Assembly: GCF_001620365.2 (NCBI RefSeq)
Contig: NZ_LQMT02000010.1
Location: 452,555 to 516,554, forward strand
DNA length: 64,000 nt
Direction: 5' to 3'
Origin: Amycolatopsis keratiniphila subsp. keratiniphila
Lineage (GTDB): Bacteria > Actinomycetota > Actinomycetes > Mycobacteriales > Pseudonocardiaceae
The notes under the pieces were generated by a model, which had not been told where the DNA came from, made no database searches, and saw nothing but the letters and a program-made list of their open reading frames with translations. A program made the position numbers and the translations under genes. Positions 44,359 through 52,817 of this stretch are shown here, one piece after another. Every line of letters begins with the position of its first letter. The stretch's first letter is position 1.

Positions 44359-45353
44359 CCGTCACCGTCGCGGACCTCACCCGCCAGATCCGCATCGACC
44401 ACATCAGCGCGGTGTACACGGCGGCACGCGTCGCCCGGGAAGTCGCCGCGGAAGCGGGGCTGCCGGAGGTATTGGCCGAGCGCGCGGCCGTCATCGCCTC
44501 CGAACTGGCGGGCAACATCGACAAACACGCCACCGACGGCACGGTCTTCATCCACCGTTCCCTCGCGGGGGCCGGTGTGGACATCTACGCCGCGGACTCC
44601 GGGCCGGGCATGGCCGATCTGGACTACTGGCGCGTCGACGGCCACAGCACGACCGCGACACTCGGCACCGGCCTCGGCGCCGTCGGCAGGCTGGCCACCG
44701 AATTCCGGATCCGGTCGGCGGCAGGATCGGGCACCACGGCGGCGGCACGAACACTGGTCACGGGCACCATCGCCACGGCTGTCGCTCACGTCCGCCTGGC
44801 GCGCGAAGGCGAAGACCGGTGCGGTGACGGCCTGGCGCTCGCCAACCTGCCCGGTGCGCGGACCATCGCCGTCGTGGACGGCCTCGGCCACGGCCGTGGG
44901 GCGGCCGAAGCGGCGGAGACCGCGATCGACCTCTTCCGCCGCAACCCGGGCCGCCCGCTGCGCGACCACCTCACCACCATGCACCGGACGCTGCGACAGA
45001 CCCGCGGCGCCGCGGTCGCGCTGGCCCGGATCTCCGGTGGCCTGCTCGAATTCTGCGGCGTCGGGAACATCGGCGGCCTGGTGCTGACACCGGGACAAAG
45101 CCGGCCGCTGCTCAGCATGCCCGGCATCGTCGGCTTCACCATGCCAGACCCCCACGTCCGGACCATGGACCTGCCCGAACACCACCTCGTCGTCCTGCAC
45201 ACCGACGGAATCGGCAACGGCTGGCGCGGTGCCGCACCCCTCGGCCCACTCCCGGTCCCGGCACTCCTCGCCGCCGACCTCGCCCACCAGCACCGCGACC
45301 CCCACGACGACGCCACCCTGATCGCGGTCGGATCCGGAACAGGCACACCATGA
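44355..45353 (+). CDS. RsbT-like kinase domain fused to an RsbX-type PP2C phosphatase
   Basis: 332 residues. Residues 1-135 are a second GHKL domain (N box IASELAGNIDKHA, G1 ADSGPGMAD, G2 GTGLGAVGRL). Residues 140-330 are a compact SpoIIE-type phosphatase (VVDGLGHGRGAAEAAETA near 170; VVLHTDGIGNGW near 277). RsbX resets stressosomes by dephosphorylating RsbR/RsbS. A kinase domain and its counteracting phosphatase in one chain is a compact design known in other stressosome clusters. Confidence 0.88.
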   Translation: MTVTVADLTRQIRIDHISAVYTAARVAREVAAEAGLPEVLAERAAVIASELAGNIDKHATDGTVFIHRSLAGAGVDIYAADSGPGMADLDYWRVDGHSTTATLGTGLGAVGRLATEFRIRSAAGSGTTAAARTLVTGTIATAVAHVRLAREGEDRCGDGLALANLPGARTIAVVDGLGHGRGAAEAAETAIDLFRRNPGRPLRDHLTTMHRTLRQTRGAAVALARISGGLLEFCGVGNIGGLVLTPGQSRPLLSMPGIVGFTMPDPHVRTMDLPEHHLVVLHTDGIGNGWRGAAPLGPLPVPALLAADLAHQHRDPHDDATLIAVGSGTGTP

Positions 45354-46543
45354 CGCACTCCCCCACCGACCGGCTACGCCACCGCCTTCGCGAAGCTTGC
45401 GCCGCCGCGGGGGTCGCCGTCGACGACCGCGCCAAACTGGTCCTCGCGGTGACCCTGCTCGCCGAGCACGCGGGGCAGCCATCCGAGCTGTCGACCCATG
45501 CGGGCAACGGCAGACTGGCCGTCACCGTCCGGTTGCCCGGCCCGGTCGGGCAAGATCACCGCAACGCCCTGCCCCTGCTGCCCGATGCCGGCGACAGCGC
45601 GATCCTGACCTGGCACCTCGCCGCCGGACACGACGCGGCGACGGTTCCCGTCGAAGACGAACTGGCCACCCGCGAGGAAATGCTCGCCCTGATCGCCCGC
45701 GCCGACACCATCACCCAGGAGCAGCGCGAACTCAAACACGAACTCGCCGAAACCAACAGCGGCGTGCTCGCCATGTACGTCGAACTCGAGGAACGGGACG
45801 AACAACTCCGGCAGGCCCACGCGGTGATCTTCCGCGAACTCGAAGACGCGCTTCGCCCGCCGCCACCACACGTGGACGCTTTCGACCTGGCCGTGCACTA
45901 CGCGCCCAGCGAACCGGACTCCCCGACCGGAGGCGATCTCTATGACTGGTTCGTTCTGCCCGACGGGAACGTGCACATCACCCTCGTCGACGCCGTCGGC
46001 CACGGCGTCACCTCGACCCGGCACGCGCTGACCGTCACCCACGCCATCCGCACCCTGGCGCTGGAAGGCCATCCGCTCCACGACCTGATCGCCCGTGCCG
46101 CCGGCACTTTGGCGACCATCGAGCCCGGCTTGATGGCGACCGTGCTGCTCGTCAGGCTCGACCCGGTGACCGGCGACGTCGCCGTCGCCAACGGCAGCCA
46201 TCCTCGACCGGTCCTCGTCACCGCCGAGGGCGACACCGAACTCCTGGTGCCTTCCATCGTCGGGAGAGGTATCGGATTTCCCGACCCTGGCAACGGAAGC
46301 CTGGTCAGCCGCACCCTCGCCGCGGGCGACCTGCTCCTCCTGTACACCGACGGTTTGACCGAAAGCCGCAAGAACCATCAGGAAGGCGAAGCCCGGCTAC
46401 TGGCCGCGATGCCGCGCCACGCCGGAGAACCCACCGCGACGATTCCCAGCGCGCTCGCCGCCGAAATGCACGACATCGTCCTGCACGCCGACGACACCGT
46501 CATCATCGCGATCAAACGCAGGCCCGCGACCATTTCACCGTAG
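45350..46543 (+). CDS. RsbU-type SpoIIE phosphatase
   Basis: 397 residues. The N-terminal part (about 1-105) is a short helical/strand domain. A coiled coil follows (about 110-165: ITQEQRELKHELAETNSGVLAMYVELEERDEQLRQAH). The SpoIIE domain has TGGDLYDWF, LVDAVGHGVTSTRHALT, and YTDGLTESR. The coiled coil is where RsbT binds RsbU in Bacillus, so this is the likely output phosphatase of the module. It overlaps the previous gene by 4 nt. Confidence 0.9.
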   Translation: MTHSPTDRLRHRLREACAAAGVAVDDRAKLVLAVTLLAEHAGQPSELSTHAGNGRLAVTVRLPGPVGQDHRNALPLLPDAGDSAILTWHLAAGHDAATVPVEDELATREEMLALIARADTITQEQRELKHELAETNSGVLAMYVELEERDEQLRQAHAVIFRELEDALRPPPPHVDAFDLAVHYAPSEPDSPTGGDLYDWFVLPDGNVHITLVDAVGHGVTSTRHALTVTHAIRTLALEGHPLHDLIARAAGTLATIEPGLMATVLLVRLDPVTGDVAVANGSHPRPVLVTAEGDTELLVPSIVGRGIGFPDPGNGSLVSRTLAAGDLLLLYTDGLTESRKNHQEGEARLLAAMPRHAGEPTATIPSALAAEMHDIVLHADDTVIIAIKRRPATISP

Positions 46544-46545
46544 CC

Positions 46546-46901
46546 GTGGCCTATGACCTGGACACCACCGCGACCAGGGACGTCCGTCATGGCGTCCGGC
46601 AGGTGCTGTGCCACACCAGCACGGCGACGCGCCGCGCGCCTGCCGCATCGGACTCGCACCTCAGGGCCGGTACGTACGGATCGAGGTCGACGACGCCTCG
46701 CCGCGTCAACCGCGGCGCCGGACCCCGGACGGTTCCGGCGGGCGTGGACTCATGCTGATCGACCGGCTCTCCTCCACCTGGGGCGTCCAGAACCACGCCG
46801 ACCACAAAACCGTATGGGTCGAGCTCGCGTTGCACCGTGGGTTCAACCGTCCCAGGCCGAGCCACCGCCACCCGACCTGGAGATCGTCAGCCGCGTCGTG
46901 A
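46546..46901 (+). pseudogene. Broken GHKL anti-sigma kinase
   Basis: The plus frame from 46546 starts like an anti-sigma kinase (YDLDTTATRDVRHGVRQVL). After base 46605 the homology moves to another frame (HGDAPRACRIGLAPQGRYVRIEVDDASPR ... GGRGLMLIDRLSSTWGV ... KTVWVELAL). The middle of the ATPase domain, including the N box, is missing, so there is both a frame change and an internal deletion of roughly 30 codons. A functional product is unlikely. It sits where an RsbW-like kinase would be expected in the operon. Confidence 0.7.
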
Positions 46902-47236
46902 GCGGAAGCATCGTGGTCGCGGTGACCGGCGAAGTCGACACCGAGGCCGCGCCGACACTGCGCGCAGCGGTCATAGCCGCGATCGACGGCACCGCGGGCA
47001 CCTGCGTTCTGGATCTGACCACAGTGGACTTCCTCGACTCCGCCGGCCTCGCCACCCTGATCACCACCGACGATTATGCGAAAGAACAAGGAAAATCACT
47101 GCGCGTCGCCGTCGACTCCAACAGCCCCGTGATCCGGCCCATCGAAATCACCGGACTCGACATCGTGCTGAGGCTCTACCACACCGTCGACGAAGCCCTT
47201 GAAGTCCCGAACCGACGCCCACGGCCCGAACGCTGA
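46814..47236 (+). CDS. STAS-domain anti-sigma factor antagonist
   Basis: 140 residues from the ATG at 46814, which overlaps the end of the broken kinase. The STAS domain covers about residues 20-125: IVSRVVSGSIVVAVTGEVDTEAAPTLR, then LDLTTVDFLDSAGLATLI with the Ser of DSAGL. No ribosome site is visible before the ATG, so the true start may be later. It probably antagonised the adjacent kinase before that gene decayed; it may now work with another. Confidence 0.8.
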   Translation: MGRARVAPWVQPSQAEPPPPDLEIVSRVVSGSIVVAVTGEVDTEAAPTLRAAVIAAIDGTAGTCVLDLTTVDFLDSAGLATLITTDDYAKEQGKSLRVAVDSNSPVIRPIEITGLDIVLRLYHTVDEALEVPNRRPRPER

Positions 47237-47267
47237 CACCGCGGGCAGGGGCGATCGGCGATCCGCA

Positions 47268-48206
47268 CTACCGGGAATCACGGCGTGCCGATGACGTACC
47301 ACTGCGCCACCTTTGGGGTGTGGTGTCGAAACGGCGCCGGAAAGCGCGGCTGAAGGCCGCCTCGGAGGTGTAGCCGACCGTGGTCGCGATGGTCGCGATA
47401 GGACTGTTGCCGCGGCGCAGGAGTTCTGTGGCGTGATCGAGCCTGCGATTGATGAGGTAGGCGCCGGGCGGTTCGCCGACCAACGCGCTGAACCTCTCGG
47501 CGAAAGTGGACCGGGACAGGTTCGCGAGAGCGGCCAGCTCCCCGACGGTCCATGGCCGGTCGTGATGCCGGTGGATCGCGGTCAGCGCACGGCCGATGCC
47601 CGGATCCATGACCGCGACGAGCCAGCCGGTCCGGTCCGGTGTGGCCGCGGCCCACGCACGAAGGACCTGGATGAACAGCAGGTCCAGGATCCGCGACACC
47701 ATGGCGGCGCCGCCGGGCCGAGGGTCGGTGATCTCGAGGGCGAGGAGCTGGTGGCTGATCTCGTGCCAGTGCCGCCGCTCGTCGGAGGATGCGGGCAGGA
47801 CGAGCAAGGGCGGCAGCGATTCGAGTAATTGGTCGGCCAGGCCGGCGTCGAAGGTCAGTGTTCCGGTCAGCCACCGTGCTCCCGTTTCGGGGACGGCCGA
47901 CGCGTCGTCGGGGGCGTGGAGGGTGTGCCGATGACCGTGCGGCAAGAGAACAAGGTCGCCCTTGTGGAGATCGCTCGCGTCATCGCCGGGGACGGCGATC
48001 CGGACCGTCCCCAGCTCGACCAGGTGCAGAACGCAGGGCCCGGCGGGAACCGTGGCGGTTCGTCCGCGCCGCAGCGTGGTGCGGGACAGCCTGTTCCCCC
48101 GTAGCCCGATCGTGCCGAGCACGTCGGACAGCACGTCATGTTCCACCGACTCCGATTCGATGACCCCTCCCGGGGGATCTGCAAAGAACGGCGGGTGAAC
48201 GGTCAT
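47268..48206 (-). CDS. AraC-family transcriptional regulator (cupin-type sensor)
   Basis: 312 residues. The N-terminal cupin_6-type sensor region contains DLVLLPHGHRHTL. Two C-terminal HTHs follow, WTVGELAALANLSRSTFAERFSALVGEPPGAYLINRRLDHA and the closing SPIATIATTVGYTSEAAFSRAFRRRFDTTPQRWR. ATG at 48206 has GATGAGGC upstream; a TTG at 48227 is in frame. Divergent from an alpha/beta hydrolase gene, its probable target. Confidence 0.92.
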   Translation of the reverse strand: MTVHPPFFADPPGGVIESESVEHDVLSDVLGTIGLRGNRLSRTTLRRGRTATVPAGPCVLHLVELGTVRIAVPGDDASDLHKGDLVLLPHGHRHTLHAPDDASAVPETGARWLTGTLTFDAGLADQLLESLPPLLVLPASSDERRHWHEISHQLLALEITDPRPGGAAMVSRILDLLFIQVLRAWAAATPDRTGWLVAVMDPGIGRALTAIHRHHDRPWTVGELAALANLSRSTFAERFSALVGEPPGAYLINRRLDHATELLRRGNSPIATIATTVGYTSEAAFSRAFRRRFDTTPQRWRSGTSSARRDSR

Positions 48207-48297
48207 GTTTTTTGCCTCATCGTCCAAATATGGTGATTCAGCACCCGGCGCTGGTCAAGCAGCAGCCAGCGCGTCCCGACCCGAGGAGCCACGAGTC

Positions 48298-48993
48298 ATG
48301 TCCGACAAACCCGCCATCGTCCTGGTCCACGGTTTCTGGGGCGGCGCCGCACACTGGGAGAAAGTCATCCTCGAGCTGGCCCGGAGAGGCTACGACTCCC
48401 TGCACGCGGTGGAGAACCCGCTCACCTCACTCGCCGACGACGCCGAGCGGACCCGGAAGATGGTCCAGCAGATCGACGGCCCCGTGGTGCTGGTCGGGCA
48501 CTCCTACGGCGGTGCCGTCATCACCGAAGCCGGCGATCTGCCCAACGTGGCAGGCCTGGTCTACATCGCCGCGTTCGCCCCCGACGCCGGGGAAAGCCCC
48601 GGCCAGATCAGCCAGGAGCACCCGCCCGCCGCGTTCGACAACATCGCCCCCGACTCCGACGGCTACCTGTGGATCAAACCGGAGAAGTTCCGGGAGAGCT
48701 TCGCGCAGGACCTGACCGAAGACGAGGCCCTCGTCATGGCCGTCACCCAGAAGGCGCCCTTGGGATCGACCTTCGGCGACACCGTGACGAGCCCGGCCTG
48801 GAAGGCCAAGCCGTCGTGGTACCAGGTGTCCACCGCCGACCGCATGATCCACCCCGACAACGAACGCCGTATGGCCGAGCGGATGAACCCGCGCCAGATC
48901 ATCGAACTCGACGCCAGCCACGCCTCCCTCGCGTCACAACCCGGTCCGGTCACCGACCTCATCGACACCGCGGTCGACGATCTCGCCGGTTGA
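48298..48993 (+). CDS. Alpha/beta hydrolase
   Basis: 231 residues, short alpha/beta-hydrolase fold of the esterase/salicylate-esterase-like sort. It starts IVLVHGFWGGAAHW (oxyanion HG). The nucleophile is Ser in VLVGHSYGGAV (about residue 69). The acid is probably in the TADRMIHPDNE region, and His is in LDASHASLAS. ATG behind GAGGAGCC. Paired with the divergent AraC regulator, in the manner of loci induced by a small organic compound. Confidence 0.9.
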   Translation: MSDKPAIVLVHGFWGGAAHWEKVILELARRGYDSLHAVENPLTSLADDAERTRKMVQQIDGPVVLVGHSYGGAVITEAGDLPNVAGLVYIAAFAPDAGESPGQISQEHPPAAFDNIAPDSDGYLWIKPEKFRESFAQDLTEDEALVMAVTQKAPLGSTFGDTVTSPAWKAKPSWYQVSTADRMIHPDNERRMAERMNPRQIIELDASHASLASQPGPVTDLIDTAVDDLAG

Positions 48994-49371
48994 CAGCTCG
49001 GAACGACGGGGCGCAGGCATCACACCTCCAGGTGCCTGCGCTCCGCCACCTCGACGGTGATCACGTGACATCTCGCTTCACATCGAAGCGGTCGGGGCCG
49101 GCCCACTCCAGATTCAGCGTCATCCGCACCCGCCCGCTGCTTCACCCACGCCGTAGTCACCACTTAAGTGCACTTTTATCGGGAGTCCGACCGCTCGCCG
49201 TTCGCGGCCCCGACGACACTTTCGCGCCAGGATATCCGGAGTGAAGCCCAGCGACTGTTCGTGCTCCGCCTTCGAAAAGCAATTCAGAATGCGCAGGCGA
49301 GAAAGGCGCCTTCGTCGTCGGGGCCATGCGGTACGTCGGACACCTGTAGCGAGCCCGACGGCGGCGAGCCG
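48994..49371. other. Gap without an assignable gene
   Basis: A frame from 49168 stays open but its first 70 residues have no family character. AAGTGCACTT near 49166 is a small palindrome. No RNA gene or repeat family member is seen. Confidence 0.4.
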
Positions 49372-49518
49372 AGCCTAGAAACCAGTACCGCCCTTGCCAC
49401 CGTGTCCTTCTCCGGTGACCTCGACCTCGCGGCCAGCCCTCCCTTCCGCGGTGAACTCCTCGGTGTCCTCGCCCGCCGGGGCGCGAGGATTTGCCGACGA
49501 CGAGGCCTTGAGACCTGA
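49372..49518 (+). pseudogene. Truncated STAS-domain remnant
   Basis: The frame reads TALATVSFSGDLDLAASPP and then FRGELLGVLARRGARI, the first half of an anti-sigma antagonist. It then loses homology and stops at TGA 49516-49518 without the DSSGL half. It lies in the same frame as the STAS gene 66 nt further on. No ribosome site identified. Confidence 0.4.
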
Positions 49519-49584
49519 CTGGATCGGCGGGCTTGCCGCCACCGAAACGCGGGGCTCTACGCTGTCGCAGGAAGGAAGTACCGG

Positions 49585-49956
49585 CTGAAGACACGGGACC
49601 TGGAGCAGACCATCGTCAGCGGCCAAGAAAAGCAGGACGAGACCGGGTTACGGATCGTCGAACTACCCTCCGCGGCAGGGATACAGGTGATCGGAGTGAT
49701 CGATCCGGCGACCCGATCGACCTGGGAGCGGGGCTTGGACATGCTGGTGGCGGCCGGTGGCGGGACGATCGATCTGTCCCGGCTGGCGTTCGCCGACGTA
49801 CGAGGGATGAGCGCCCTGGTCGACGCCGCCCGCCGGGTCCGGCCACCGCGCTCGCTGACCGTCCGGCATCCACCTCAGACCGTACGGAAGGTGCTGCGTC
49901 TCTTTTGGGCCGAGGACTACCTGAACCTCGTGAACGAGGGCATCCGGCCATGGTGA
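49585..49956 (+). CDS. STAS-domain protein with a possible CTG start
   Basis: 123 residues if translation starts at CTG 49585, which has GGAAGGAAG about 6 nt upstream. The first ATG/GTG/TTG in frame is GTG 49687, but that would cut off the first strand of the domain (LRIVELPSAAGIQVIGVID). The STAS core follows: GGTIDLSRLAFADVRGMSALVDAAR, with VRGM where a DSSG-type Ser usually lies, so the phosphorylation site is not typical. The stop overlaps the next gene start (ATGGTGA). Confidence 0.65.
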   Translation: MKTRDLEQTIVSGQEKQDETGLRIVELPSAAGIQVIGVIDPATRSTWERGLDMLVAAGGGTIDLSRLAFADVRGMSALVDAARRVRPPRSLTVRHPPQTVRKVLRLFWAEDYLNLVNEGIRPW

Positions 49957-50915
49957 GCCCGACCGCGGACACCGACCCGTTCGTCCACCCCGCGCTGTTC
50001 TACCGAGGGCAGGATGAGTACCTGGCAGGCACCGTCCCGTTCATCCGGCGAGGTCTCGACGGCGGCGAACCCGTCGCCGTCTCGGTCCCCGGCCCCAACC
50101 TGGAGCTCCTGCGTACCGCGCTGGGACAGGACGCCGGGCGCGTGCTGCTGCTCGACATGACCCAGGAAGGCCGCAACCCCGGCCGGATCATCCCCGGCGT
50201 CCTCCGGGCCTTCTCCGACGACCATCCCGGTCAGCGGGTCCGCATCATCGGCGAACCCGTCTGGGCCGGCAGGTCCGAGCTCGAGTACCCGGCCTGCGCC
50301 CAGCACGAGGCACTGATCAACCTCGCGTTCACCGGCCGCGAGGTCACCATCCTCTGCCCCTACGACGTCGCCCGTCTGGACACTCGCGCACTGACCGACG
50401 CCGAAGCCACCCACCCGCTCCTGATCGACGCGACCGGCGAACGCGCCAGCGACGGCTACGACCCTCTCCGCATCATCGACGGCTACAACACCCCGCTGCC
50501 CGAGCCCGCTCCGACCGAGCCTGCCGCGCACGTCACCCTCGACGCCGTCTCCGGCGACACGGCCTCTCTGGCCCGGACACGCGCGATCGCCCGCGATCAG
50601 GCCCGGCGAGCCGGCCTCACCGGCGACCGAGTGGAAGACGTCGAACTCGTGGTCGTCGAACTCGTCGCCAACAGCGTCGGCCACGGCGGCGGCCAAGGAC
50701 GGCTCGACATCTGGATCGAACCCGGCCGGCTGGTCTGCGAAATCCGCGACACCGGCCACCTGACCGACCCACTGGCCGGACGGCGCCCCGCTCCCCCTGG
50801 ACAGATGCGCGGCCGGGGACTCCTGCTGATCAACCACCTGTCCGACCTCGTCCGCCTCCACACCGGCCCGCACGGCACCACCGTCCGGGTCTGCTTCACC
50901 ACCACGCAGTCCTGA
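49950..50915 (+). CDS. RsbA-like anti-sigma regulator (MEDS + HATPase)
   Basis: 321 residues. The N-terminal MEDS domain (about 10-170, ALFYRGQDEYLAGTVPFIRRGL ... RIIGEPVW ... ILCPYDVARLD) is joined to a GHKL kinase domain (N box LVVVELVANSVGHGG, G1 IRDTGHLTDP, G2 GRGLLLINHLSDLVRL). This layout occurs in actinomycete anti-sigma regulators named RsbA. It should bind a sigma factor or phosphorylate a STAS protein, the obvious partner being the overlapping upstream gene. Confidence 0.87.
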   Translation: MVSPTADTDPFVHPALFYRGQDEYLAGTVPFIRRGLDGGEPVAVSVPGPNLELLRTALGQDAGRVLLLDMTQEGRNPGRIIPGVLRAFSDDHPGQRVRIIGEPVWAGRSELEYPACAQHEALINLAFTGREVTILCPYDVARLDTRALTDAEATHPLLIDATGERASDGYDPLRIIDGYNTPLPEPAPTEPAAHVTLDAVSGDTASLARTRAIARDQARRAGLTGDRVEDVELVVVELVANSVGHGGGQGRLDIWIEPGRLVCEIRDTGHLTDPLAGRRPAPPGQMRGRGLLLINHLSDLVRLHTGPHGTTVRVCFTTTQS

Positions 50916-51476
50916 GCTGGGCGTCGTTCTCCACCAGCACCGGGACGAAGCAGGTTCCCGATGGACTCCGGGCGGTGGTCGCGAGCCTCGTCCTTGTCCA
51001 GCAGCACCGAGTGCAGCCGTCCGGCGAGCTCACGCAGCAACGGCGGACGCACGGGGGATGTCGTTGCTGTAGGCGGTGACACCGACGTCCTCGAACAGGT
51101 AAGCGGCGAGCAGGAAGTCCTCCTCGCAGGCGAAAGCGTCGAAGCTCTGGCCTTTCCTGACCAGACCGGGTCGACCTTCGCGGACACACTGCTTTCGTAC
51201 TCGCGAGTGGCGCGCTTGGCGCCATCCGGATCCAGGTCGAGGCCGAAACCATGGTGGTGGTCGTGGCCGGTGGACGACCAAACCGCGGCGGCCGGGGCGG
51301 GAGCAGGCCGGGGAAGGCAGGACCATGCCTGTGGGTGACACCTACCCGGACACGATTTCAAGGGCGCCGCTCTGCTCATCGTCGTCGGCGCACACCCGCC
51401 GAAGCCCTCGAAGCACTACTCTCAGGCCAACAAACAATGCGTGTTGCAACCACCATGTGAATCCGCCCGTACCTAG
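50916..51476. other. Gene-poor gap, mostly decayed sequence
   Basis: Apart from the ferritin-like remnant on the minus strand (separate entry) I can assign nothing. Open frames on both strands are Arg/Pro-rich and lack family character. Confidence 0.4.
51030..51180 (-). pseudogene. Ferritin-like domain remnant
   Basis: A minus-strand frame reads GQSFDAFACEEDFLLAAYLFEDVGVTAYSND and then stops. This resembles the central helix of ferritin-like (PF13668-type) proteins (compare FLxLAYLFEDVGVTAY). The four-helix remainder is not found in any frame nearby. Confidence 0.35.
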
Positions 51477-52610
51477 TCAGCCGGCCAGTGCACGCAGTTT
51501 CGGCACCGGAATGCGTTTGCCGTAGGAAACGACAGTGCGCTGTCCGTTTTGGCCGATCCAGGTCAGCAGCGCCGATCCGCCTGGCACGCTTCCTTCGACG
51601 AGGTCTGGCTCGCCGGGTAGCGGTAACGGGCCGACGACCTTGATGGACAGGCCGAGGATTTCGGTCCAGAAGTAATCGTCGAGAGGTGGTCCCGCCGGGT
51701 CGAGGGTCAGTGCCGACGCGGCGGCTGCTTTGCCCTGCGCGACGGCGGTGGACCAGAACGGGGTGCGTGTCCCAGGCCGACCGCTGTCGGTGCGGAGGCA
51801 GGTGATGTCTCCGGCGGCGAATATGCCCGGCACCGCGGTGGCGCAGGCCTGGTCGATGCCGACGCCGTGGAGGTCGGCCAGTCCGGTCCCCGCCAGCCAG
51901 GCCGTGTTCGGTATCTCGCCACAGCAGGTGACGACCAGGTCGGCGGTGAGGACGGTGCCGTCGGCCAGCCTTACCCCGTCGACCGGATCGCCGGTCAAGG
52001 TCGCCTGTCCTCCGGTGACGACGCGGACGCCGTGTTCTTCGGCCCGTGTGGTGATCGCCTCGGAGACGAACGGACCGAGGATGCGGCGCAGCGGCGGGTC
52101 GACATCGACCACGGTGACCGGGATGCCCCGGGCCACGCAGGCGCTGACGATTTCCAGGCCGAGGAAGCCGGCGCCGACGACGAGTGCGGAGCGGGCGGCG
52201 TCGAGCCGCGTGCGCAGCAGGCGTGCGTCGTCCAAGGTCCGCAGCACCGTTTCGCCGCGTTGCCCGGGAGCGGCGATCCGCCGGGCGCGAGCGCCGGTGG
52301 CGATGACGAGTGCGTCGTAGCCGATCTCCCGGCCGTTCGCGGTGGCCACCACCCGGCGGTCGACATCGGCGGTCACCGCGGGCGAGCGGACGAGGTCGAT
52401 GTCGAGCCCGTCGAGCCGGTAGCCGAGCGTGTCGTCGGCACGGTCGTCCTTGAGTACGGCCTTGGACAGCGGAGGCCGGGCGTAGGCGCCGCAGTCCTCT
52501 GCGCCGATCAGGGTGATCGCCCCCGCGTGGCCCAGTTCCCGGAGCTCCCTCACCGTGGTGATGCCGGCGATGGACTCGCCGGCGACGACGATGGAACGCG
52601 GTGGTGTCAC
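51477..52610 (-). CDS. FAD-dependent ferredoxin reductase
   Basis: 377 residues. FAD dinucleotide site VVAGESIAG near residue 8 (one Gly replaced by Glu-Ser). The pyridine-nucleotide site is ALVVGAGFLGLE near 140. The closing FAD motif is GIFAAGDI near 268. It transfers electrons from NAD(P)H to the ferredoxin encoded just upstream, for the P450. GTG start overlaps the ferredoxin stop (GTGA). Last gene of the eight-gene operon. Confidence 0.9.
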   Translation of the reverse strand: MTPPRSIVVAGESIAGITTVRELRELGHAGAITLIGAEDCGAYARPPLSKAVLKDDRADDTLGYRLDGLDIDLVRSPAVTADVDRRVVATANGREIGYDALVIATGARARRIAAPGQRGETVLRTLDDARLLRTRLDAARSALVVGAGFLGLEIVSACVARGIPVTVVDVDPPLRRILGPFVSEAITTRAEEHGVRVVTGGQATLTGDPVDGVRLADGTVLTADLVVTCCGEIPNTAWLAGTGLADLHGVGIDQACATAVPGIFAAGDITCLRTDSGRPGTRTPFWSTAVAQGKAAAASALTLDPAGPPLDDYFWTEILGLSIKVVGPLPLPGEPDLVEGSVPGGSALLTWIGQNGQRTVVSYGKRIPVPKLRALAG

Positions 52611-52804
52611 GGCAGTTCCCGCAGCGCGGCGACCGGGCACGAGGTGACGGCCGCCTGTGCGGCGGCGAGTTGTTCCGGCGGGATGTCGCTGCCGTCGAAG
52701 TGGTGGACGAGTTCGGCGTCGTCGTCGAGCTCGAAGATCGCGGGAGCTTGTTCGGTGCACAGGCCGTGGCCTTCACAGCGGTCGTAGTCGGCGGAGATCT
52801 TCAC
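52607..52804 (-). CDS. [3Fe-4S]-type ferredoxin
   Basis: 65 residues, the usual length of P450-partner ferredoxins. Cluster cysteines are Cys10 and Cys16 (CEGHGLC) and the late CPVAAL; the position between is filled by Gly-His, as in [3Fe-4S] ferredoxins. It passes electrons from the reductase downstream to the P450 upstream. Confidence 0.92.
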   Translation of the reverse strand: MKISADYDRCEGHGLCTEQAPAIFELDDDAELVHHFDGSDIPPEQLAAAQAAVTSCPVAALRELP

Positions 52805-52817
52805 CGGATGTCCCCTT

